A stretch of DNA of 64,000 bases from contig WPIO01000010.1 of the NCBI GenBank assembly GCA_009760855.2, forward strand, positions 8,818,501 to 8,882,500, given 5' to 3'. This document shows positions 57,301 to 64,000 of this stretch, piece after piece. The stretch is from Cristatella mucedo. Lineage: Eukaryota; Bryozoa; Phylactolaemata; Cristatellidae. Position numbers and translations under genes: made by a program. The notes below the pieces were generated by a model that saw nothing but the letters and a program-made list of their open reading frames with translations, ran no database searches and had not been told where the DNA came from. Each line of letters starts with the position of its first letter. The stretch's first letter is position 1.

Positions 57301-60227
57301 TCTTCCGATTGAAGTGAATAATATCGTGATATGATTGATACATCGAGACTAGCACGAATTAAGGAGCACAAATTCGGACTATGATTTATTAGGCGGAATA
57401 CACTAGCTTCTACCTCATATAAACTGAGTTAACACACATGTAACCAAAAATGAATAATGTTTTACGGAATAAAAAGACCACCGAAGTATGGCCAATCCAA
57501 GGAGTTCTTTTGCCATCTTGCTTTATACGAATGATCATAGGAGTGAATAAACATACTTGGCTGAGGTAAGTGGCAGAACCATGTAACTAACAGTACATAT
57601 TAATTTACTGCAAACGACATGCTGAGAACTTGGTACAGTAAAATGATACTTCTTTGCTGCTCGTTCACTGCAAGACGTGGTATGCATTTACACCTCTCCC
57701 GTTTTGAGACCAACAGGTACATGCTCTGACATGACCTTACAGATGCAGCTCGGGCGAATATGTGAACAATTAACACTCAGAAAGTTAGCAGAAGCACTAG
57801 AGCACTAGTGATAGTAGCTATCAAGGAACAGAGTTAATAGTCACTGCTGGTCAGTGGTAGAAGATTGGTCAAGAGAAAATCAATAGTCACAGGTTCGTAC
57901 TCTGTCTCCTACCGTATGTGAAATTCTTTTCGGTGAATCGGCACCAAGTGGGTTACTCGTATTTTATTTTATCTGAAAACTCTTGATAATGCAGCATTCC
58001 AAATTGAATCAGTTGAGACACCGTTTTAGTAACCAAAGAGAAGAAGATTAAAGCCGCCTAAACACCAGCAACCTTTGTTTGGGGGAGATCAAAGACAGTT
58101 AGAGCAAGGTTTTGCAGTTGTTGGCTACGTTCCATTCTATTCCAGCTAGTGGGTGGTTTAATAAGGGTTCTCACCGTTTCCATTTCGAACTGTAAGTTTC
58201 GACGAAATCCAACGGTAGCACGGGAAAATTGTGATGCTCTTGCTGCTCGTTTCCACGACGACCAGGTAGCGCAGGTGAAGCGCATCTTGTAGCAGCAGAG
58301 TAGCCAGCTCGATATCTATGGTTAGCAGGTCTCCCAAGTCTGGCAGCTCGAACTTTTGCGTCGTCGTGGCTCCCGGAAGCAAGGTAGGTGCAAACGGACG
58401 GCTGACTGCGATCGGTGAACTAGAAGCCTTGGAACCTGAGAAGTCAAGAGAAAATGAAAATAATAGAAAAACACTAGATTTCGCGAGCTGCCTATGCAGT
58501 AGCGTTTTCGAATATGACACTTTTTTCAGCACGAGCCGTTCTCGATTTCACCTCACAGCTTGTGATAGCGATACCATGAACTATGAGTCACTTGTCCCTC
58601 ATGCTTTATAAACCAGAAAACCTTATTATAAAATTATGTATTACATATATATTATTATTATATATATATATATCTTATTAATATTATATATAATAATAGA
58701 AAAAGTTATTATAACCCTTCTAAGCAGGATTGCTGTATATTTTAACTCTGAACACCACTGGCTCGCAAAAGTAGATTCGGGTAAGCCGAGCAGCCGCATT
58801 TAGTAAGTCTTTAACGCAACGGACGCCATCGATTCGTGGTAATTTTTATACGAAATAAAAATAAAAGAAAAAAATATGCTGTAATAAGAAGGGCAAATAT
58901 AAGTGGCTTGTTTTGTATGCGGCAGCTAGCTATTTTTAGCCAGCACGTTTGATGAAACTTAAGACAAGTTCTTTAGAGTATGATCGGAATATAATCGAAT
59001 ACTTCAGAATTATGGTCCACATGTTGATAGCATCCTGCGTAATACATTTTGAGCTAGTTTTTGAAAGCAAAAAATATTTGATGTAATTTTACAAAAGCGT
59101 CAAATTAATGATGTATCGCGAAAGCTTACCGTGAAGTCTAAGGTGGACGTTGGCTAGGGTGCCTGCAGCTGTAAGGTCACTGACAGTCAAACTGACTATA
59201 TAATTTTTGTTGCCGCTGGATGGGCTGTCAGTCACGTCGAAAAGGCCCGAGAAGATGCCAAGTTGTTGGGTGTAGTAATTTGAAGACGCCGTCAAAGTCG
59301 CCTCTCTACAAAAAATGTTTATACAGCTAGAGTATCACTTGCGAAATAGATAGGGACAAGAAAACATGTCGCAAGCCTAAATTGAGTAACTCAATAATGG
59401 TATGGTATAAATAATGAAACATTTTACTACGTTAAGCTCTGAGAAAGATGTAAAATGATTAATTAATCAAATTTGTTAGTACATAGTAAGTTATAAATAA
59501 TAAGTAAATGAGGTTATATTTTCATACCGTAATGCGGAATTGCGAAAGTCACGCAAGCAAGAAAAGACTCGGTTCACCAAACAAAGTACAAAGACTTATT
59601 ACCAGCAATGCAAAGCTATCAGACATCATGTCCTCTTCACTGCTAGTAGCTTCGTCAAATCTACTGACCATGCACATATTTGAAATGTGTTTTTGGATAC
59701 ATCATAATTTTTGATTTCCTTTTTTCCAACGAAGCCGAGTTCGTATCTCTGAATGTTCGTAAGTCAAACTGTCATATGTCGCGGGCTGATTATTTACGGT
59801 ATTAATCTGCTATACTTGCGAATGCACAAGTCAGCTACTAGATCGTGATTTCCTCTAAAAATGTCACTATAAATGGCATGCTAAGGTAGGCGAGTCCTTA
59901 AATTACACTCAATAGTTACTTGGTAACTTACTTATTAGAGAGCAAAATTGGTTGTTTGTTAGGTACAATTTTATTAAGTATTATTAAGTGCTATTCTTTA
60001 TTATTTATTAGTTTATAATTTATTTGTTGCTTATTTAAGTCTACACCTATTCGGTAATTGGGCTTCATGCAAGCTCATATCTACAGACCCAGTAATCTGA
60101 AATATTGATATGCACTGTAAAACTGAGTGTATCATGTTGAAGGCAATTGCAAGCTTAATTCGTTATTTGCGTTACTGCCACATCCCTCTTACTTGAGCTC
60201 CAATGATCTTTGCAGGGATGCCGCCAT
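48208..60227 (-). CDS. Lipoxygenase copy B, PLAT plus catalytic domain, 714 aa, 7 exons
   Basis: A tandem paralogue of copy A with the same exon structure. Minus-strand coding exons are 60,227-60,193, 59,305-59,130, 58,435-58,175, 57,055-56,765, 56,609-56,425, 49,493-48,480 and 48,390-48,208. Phases match and the frame is open throughout. Compared with A it lacks one Gly codon in exon 2 and has one extra Leu codon in exon 6 (SLLPWVTD), so the length is again 714 aa. Iron ligands are H404, H409, H589, N593 and the C-terminal Lys714 carboxylate. The stereocontrol residue is Ala447. Residues about 455-490 differ strongly from A (GGILDKALSMGIKATNILI), while the N-terminal half is almost identical. 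Intact splice sites and frame suggest a working gene. The enzyme should oxygenate polyunsaturated fatty acids, perhaps with a different positional specificity from A. Confidence 0.92.
48480..49493 (-). CDS. Lipoxygenase B exon 6 (catalytic core)
   Basis: Codes for residues 317-654 in a 1,014-bp exon, one codon longer than in A. It holds THLLKTH and SAGHASIN. The donor is GAA|gtaaga. Confidence 0.96.
49494..50466 (-). other. Lipoxygenase B intron 5, 3' part
   Basis: Collinear with 28,088-29,084, with scattered substitutions and small deletions. Nothing else is recognised. Confidence 0.6.
50467..50605 (+). mobile_element. SINE, main family, shared with copy A
   Basis: Counterpart of 29,085-29,222, with ggtttaatctagcggttaag in the head and gaagcgccttaatacagatt in the tail. 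Confidence 0.85.
50606..51628 (-). other. Lipoxygenase B intron 5, middle
   Basis: Collinear with 29,223-30,246. No gene or element is recognised. Confidence 0.5.
51629..51709 (-). mobile_element. SINE tail remnant
   Basis: Only the 3' part of the SINE seen whole at 30,247-30,414 is kept. The tRNA-related head is replaced by unrelated sequence starting about 51,710. Confidence 0.8.
51710..53515. other. 1.8-kb segment present only in block B
   Basis: It replaces about 110 bp of block A (most of the SINE head). It includes a plus-strand open frame 51,730-52,101 of 123 codons, starting at TTG, and a minus-strand frame near 52,205-52,483. No transposase, reverse-transcriptase or terminal-repeat motif was seen. 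Base composition is more GC-rich than the surrounding intron. Identity is unknown. Confidence 0.6.
53940..54720 (-). pseudogene. Broken counterpart of the 167-codon intronic ORF
   Basis: Matches 30,821-31,324 but carries an in-frame stop after TTHDV, a one-base insertion in the final third and a 292-bp LINE insertion near its start. The middle (MSKYVDFLGRGAQLILKISR) is still open. Confidence 0.6.
54402..54693 (-). mobile_element. LINE 3' end inserted only in copy B
   Basis: The minus-strand element has its (ATT)n tail at the left edge and then the LINE tail (complement of gagaacttaatctctttcta). Copy A has the empty site gaagatctttga near 31,308. The sequence matches the 3' UTR of the elements at 39,880-40,080 and 63,690-63,890. 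Confidence 0.9.
54721..56424 (-). other. Lipoxygenase B intron 5, 5' part
   Basis: Collinear with 31,325-33,046, including the old LINE-related segment (about 55,068-55,275). Confidence 0.5.
56425..56609 (-). CDS. Lipoxygenase B exon 5
   Basis: Codes for residues 255-316. It differs from A by one Val-to-Ala change (PANFAVEAEL). Confidence 0.94.
56765..57055 (-). CDS. Lipoxygenase B exon 4
   Basis: Codes for residues 158-254. It is nearly identical to copy A, including VPADVQFADAEGASFV. Confidence 0.92.
57056..58174 (-). other. Lipoxygenase B intron 3
   Basis: Contains an A run (57,098-57,113) where copy A has mixed sequence. Otherwise almost identical to A up to about 57,750, then more diverged until about 58,040. 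Confidence 0.6.
58175..58435 (-). CDS. Lipoxygenase B exon 3 (PLAT domain)
   Basis: Codes for residues 71-157. One conservative change from A is seen (SITIFPCYRW). Confidence 0.94.
59130..59305 (-). CDS. Lipoxygenase B exon 2 (start of PLAT domain)
   Basis: Codes for residues 12-70. One Gly fewer than A (FSGLFDV) and two substitutions (TASS, GNKNY). Confidence 0.9.
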
Positions 60228-60265
60228 TCCAAGTGAATCAGGTGGGTAGGGGAAGTGTTCACCTC
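60193..60265 (-). CDS. Lipoxygenase B exon 1 with start codon
   Basis: ATG at 60,227 in the same strong context as in A. It encodes MAASLQRSLEL. The donor TCAA|gtaaga leaves two bases for exon 2. Confidence 0.75.
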
Positions 60266-62255
60266 CTAAGAAGAGATTTTTGACGATTAGGCTCAATTCT
60301 TCATTGATGACAAGAATACCAAGGTTGATATTCTTCCAACAGGGAAGCATTTATAAATATGAACTTCAAGCTTGCCTAACGCTTGCTCGGAAAGCAAGAA
60401 AACGTGGAATACAAATATGCGAAGCACTCACGTGACAAGAAAGACCAGTCATTGTAGTATATGTGAGTATTTTAGCTGTTTTGTAATGCCGCAAACATGT
60501 ATAGGCCTTAAGCAGTTTATTTTTAGAGACGCTCTTCATAGTAAGGAAACAGCGACATTTTATACTCTTTAGGTACATTAAATACCCACACTTATTCGAT
60601 TATTAAACCTCTAGCCATCTCCCTCGGCAGTCGAAGTGGTCACCCATCATGAAGATCCTGCTGGTAAACCACTGTTAAGCTGGCCTGTTGGAATGCTCAC
60701 AGGTTTGCTTTATTAAGCATATGTCTTTCACTTGAAACAGCACCAATCAACTTGTTGCGGCAAAATCTCCGATCGAAGTGGCATACGTGTTGTTACCACG
60801 ATGGGCAAGCAAAGCGAATTGGCCATGGTAAGCCATGAAATTAAGCAACATGTCTACATCATATAAAGCAGTCTTGTTTACTCGAGTCATCGGTGTATGG
60901 TATATGTACGAAGTCTTAAGAAAATTCAGCATGACTGCATGGCTAAAATGAGCCGAGCTATGACTTGCATCTTCGCATCAACAAGCCTCAGCATTTAGCT
61001 TGTAAGCACAAAGCTCTAACGCTAAAAATGAACAATTTGTTCTAACTCTACACTTCCAAAGCGCTTCAAATTGAGAAGGTCCAACGTTTAGAACAGCGTT
61101 AACAATTCTAAGAGTCCAAAGTCCCTAGCCATGACACTGCCGGGTGGGTGCAAAAGGTCAAAGCAAATATGTTAATAGTGTGAATGCGGCGTGTGAAAGC
61201 ACGTTTATAGCAAGCAACTGCTGGAAGCCCGATCGCTTGTCAGCTGTGAAGTCAATCCTCTCGAGTTCAGACACGCCTAAACAAGCATTCGTCTTGCAGT
61301 GGCAGACGAAAGGCACTCAGCACTCGCCTCTTGGGCTATGCGGATGCACTGCACTCTGCCTCCTCTTCGGCCTGATCAGACCTCTTGTCTCTGGCACTCT
61401 GCTGCTGCTACTACGGTGGCTGAATAAACAGTCACAACCAGTCTACATGCTAACAAACATTAACGAGCACACGGGCCAACACGTTCATAGAGTCGAAGTC
61501 AGACCAAAGAAAGCAGCCGGGCAAGCTGTCCAGAGATGCATTCAAGCCGGTGCGTCGTCGAAAGGCTTTCGTGAGAGCAACCCATAGCTACGGTATTTCT
61601 TCATGTCCTTAACAGTATATTGGTACGAATTTACGAGACAGACTCAAGCTTCTCCCATCGGGACCGTGGAAACATATTTTGGACTTACACAAATTGGAGT
61701 CAGACCGCGAAGCATAGTCTCTGGTCTGCGAAAACGCACTGGCGCAGAGAATTAGCGAACACCCTAAGGGCTGTCGAATTAAACCCGAATGTGGACGTAA
61801 AAACACGGCGTAGTTAGCGCCACTTACCGCCAAGGCTGTCAACTGATTTGAAGGAGCAGACTTCGCGCAGCCTTAAATAGCTTTACAGCACGTTATCTGT
61901 AACGTCATCATTAACTCTGAGAACTTTCCCCGCCTTTTTGCAACCTGAGCTCGCCGATGTTAAGAGGGCGTAGCTGATTAGTCTAGCCAGTTGTAGACAA
62001 AGACGCAAAGACTAGACTTCGCGCGGCCTTAAATAGCTTGGTTTACAACACGGTACCAAACTCTGAGAACTTTCCCAGCCGTTTTGTAACCTTAGCTTGC
62101 CGGTGTTAAGAGGGCGTGGCTGATTAGTCTAGCCGGCGGTTTACTGGAACTCAAAAAGAGCCGAGGTTGCAAGTGTTTGCGAGTCTTTCCAGTAAAATAG
62201 TACTGGTACCGTTGGGTGTGCAACTTACGTGGGCGACTAGCAAGCAGATGTAGCT
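60266..62255 (-). promoter_or_regulatory. Upstream region of lipoxygenase copy B
   Basis: The 5' flank, collinear with 36,901-38,737. It has the same GTG-started open frame (61,144-61,587) seen in A. A local tandem duplication occurs at 61,861-62,147. Confidence 0.35.
61861..62147. repeat. 156-bp tandem duplication in the flank of copy B
   Basis: The units 61,861-62,016 and 62,017-62,147 share cttaaatagct, taccaaactctgagaac-like and gatgttaagagggcgt-like words. Copy A has only one unit (38,496-38,625). Confidence 0.85.
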
Positions 62256-62829
62256 GCCGTTCTGCAGGTACTTGGTAGCAGAACTAGGGCCAAGCAGTTG
62301 CTGTGAGCAGACAGCTGACCATGTGGACGTGTGGTCAGCTTAGAGATGTTGCACCAGTGAAGCGAGCATAGATTTCTATTCCATTATTAATGTGATATTA
62401 AGGATGAATTAATGACAAATCCCCTTTCGAAAACGCTCAAAGAGCAATCTTAAAACAGAGATCAAGCACAATTTCCCAACTACTCTTGTGAATAAGAGCC
62501 GTATGCCGACCCAGCAAGGTGGAGCGAAAACAGAATGACAGCTTAGAGTAGCTATGTATTTGAAATGACTGCCTAACAGGTGTCTAATCGTAGCTGGTTC
62601 CAGAGGTGGCTAGACTTTAGTATAGCTACCTCGGGTAGGTGGAGGCCTCACCACTGTCCTATGATTGAGGCTTCCTTGAGGGTGTTTTAAATGTGCTAGC
62701 ACAGGACTGATGGAAATGCAAAACTATGTTTCTGCAAATCAGGTCACGAAGTGTAATATATGTTTTATTGAACGGATGACGGCAAACTTTCTTCTATTGA
62801 ATGATGATAAAACTAACTAGCTACTTATG
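62256..62829. other. Sequence right of block B, nothing recognised
   Basis: No gene or named repeat is supported. A short imperfect inverted repeat (agctgaccatgtgg ... gtggtcagct) lies at about 62,311-62,341. Confidence 0.4.
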
Positions 62830-63890
62830 GGCAAACAAGTGTGATGTCTAAATTGGAAAGGCTGGTGCTCAAAATCGGCTCTGCCAGCAAGTTGATTTTG
62901 TCGCTCACTTTTAGGTCACTTCATTATTTGTCTCCAGCCTATCTCTCAGACCTACTCCGCCATCAGGCTAAGCATCGTACCACCCGCTTTTCGGAATCCA
63001 ACAGTCTACAGATACCTCGAACAAGTTCCTGTTGAACCTGAACACAATCTAGGTGTCATCTTCCAAAGTGGCCTTTCATTAGACGACCGCATCAGCTTCA
63101 TTGTCAAGTCTGCCTACTTTCAGCTACATAACATTGCTTAAATTTGGCCCTTTGTAGAGAAGGATATCCCACCTAAATTGGTCCATGAATTTGTGACATC
63201 CCGTTTTGACGTTTGAAGCTCACGGCTTGCTGGTCTACCAACCTGTGCACTCAGGAACTCACAGCTGGTGCGAAACTCTGCAGCTAGACTTGTCTGTTGT
63301 GAGTGTCACAGTTGCCACATGACGCCTATTCTTACCGACCTGCACCGGCTGCCAGACAAGCAACACATCGACTTTAAGGTTTTGTCACTCACTTCTAGGT
63401 CCCTTCATTCTTTGTCTCTAACCACCCTGTCAGATCTACTCCCAACCAGGCTAAGCATAGTAACGCCCACTTTTCGGATTCTAACCGTTTACATGTACCT
63501 CGTAAAAACATCTCAAATCCTTTGGAGACCGTGCATTTAGTTCCTATGCTCCCAAAACCTGGAACTTACTCTCGACTTCCGTCACATTTCCAGCCATGTC
63601 CACATCGAAAAAGCAACTAAAACACATTTATGTATGACAGCATTACGTGGGTTCCTGTGATTCGTCATTTATGTGCTTATGCGTGCTGAAAATGTTCCTA
63701 CTGCCACTAATCAAACTTGCATGCTGACCCTATGCATGTCACCCTAACCTTGCTATTCTTGTTGTTTATTGAGCATGCTACCACAAACCATTCGATCGTG
63801 CTTCCTTTCCAGCAAACGTGAAGTCATTAGAAAGAAATTGAGCTCTCCGAGGGCACTATATCAAATGCAATATTATTATTATTACTAAAA
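62830..63890 (+). mobile_element. LINE 3' end with internal partial repeat
   Basis: Two overlapping pieces of the same reverse-transcriptase C terminus follow each other: SLHYLSPAYLSDLLRHQAK (62,920-62,977) and later SLHSLSLTTLSDLLPTRLS (63,400-63,456). Between them lie HNLGVIFQSGLSLDDRI and RNSAARLVCCE with TPILTDLHRLPD. The 3' UTR ends with agaaagaaattgagctctcc and an ATT repeat at 63,870-63,885. Stops and frameshifts make it inactive. Confidence 0.85.
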
Positions 63891-64000
63891 TTATTAACAT
63901 AGAAATTCCACATCTTTCATTTTAATAACCTATTTTGAAGCTCGGAGTGTTACAAGTGTTTAAAAACGGCTATGATGTATACCATCGGCTTGGTGGCCTA

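Larger units (their letters stand above)
48156..62255. repeat. Segmental duplication block B (lipoxygenase copy B)
   Basis: About 14.1 kb collinear with block A (26,752-38,737). Extra length comes mainly from 51,710-53,515, a LINE insertion at 54,402-54,693 and a local 156-bp tandem duplication near 61,861. Confidence 0.9.

Noticed and set aside
62311-62341. Short inverted repeat
   Set aside because: It is imperfect and isolated, with no terminator or transposon context in this eukaryotic sequence.

Overview
This window is nuclear DNA from an animal, most likely an invertebrate. The evidence is interrupted genes with GT-AG introns, long (GA)n, (CA)n and (TA)n microsatellites, degenerate CR1/L2-like LINE fragments, tRNA-derived SINEs, a pogo/Tigger transposase remnant, and animal-type lipoxygenases with a PLAT domain. 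I cannot name the phylum from sequence alone. There are no bacterial operons, CRISPR arrays or phage genes.

Left part (1-18,500): a GC- and CpG-richer stretch at about 1.4-4.3 kb opens a plus-strand multi-exon gene for a low-complexity Q/A/P/S-rich protein. Its best model has exons at 2,695-2,931, 3,569-4,300, 16,867-17,056 and 17,840-18,009, giving 442 aa with all phases compatible. I do not recognise its family. The 12.5 kb third intron is packed with degraded LINEs, SINEs, microsatellites and local direct repeats. From 18,500 to 26,750 there is only mobile-element debris, including a Tigger transposase remnant cut by a SINE with a perfect 10-bp target-site duplication.

Right part (26,750-62,255): two tandem, same-orientation (minus strand) lipoxygenase genes. 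Copy A is at 26,806-36,862 and copy B at 48,208-60,227. Each splices from seven coding exons into an uninterrupted 714-aa protein with an N-terminal PLAT domain, the two-His iron motif THLLKTH and the SAGHASIN motif. The duplicated blocks (about 12.0 and 14.1 kb) are 9.4 kb apart. The spacer contains a separate 3.3-kb tandem duplication of a minus-strand LINE with very long (GA)n runs. The blocks differ by a LINE insertion and a 1.8-kb replacement, both only in copy B, and by a mosaic of near-identical and clearly diverged segments that suggests gene conversion. Amino-acid differences cluster in the part of the catalytic domain that lines the substrate pocket in characterised animal lipoxygenases.

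A diverged copy of the region just downstream of the Q-rich gene (18,105-18,480) lies directly beside lipoxygenase copy B (47,748-48,105). This suggests that the Q-rich gene and the lipoxygenase were once immediate convergent neighbours, that the duplication carried part of that flank, and that about 8 kb of transposons later separated the original pair.

Right edge (62,256-64,000): unannotated sequence and a plus-strand LINE 3' end with its ATT-repeat tail.
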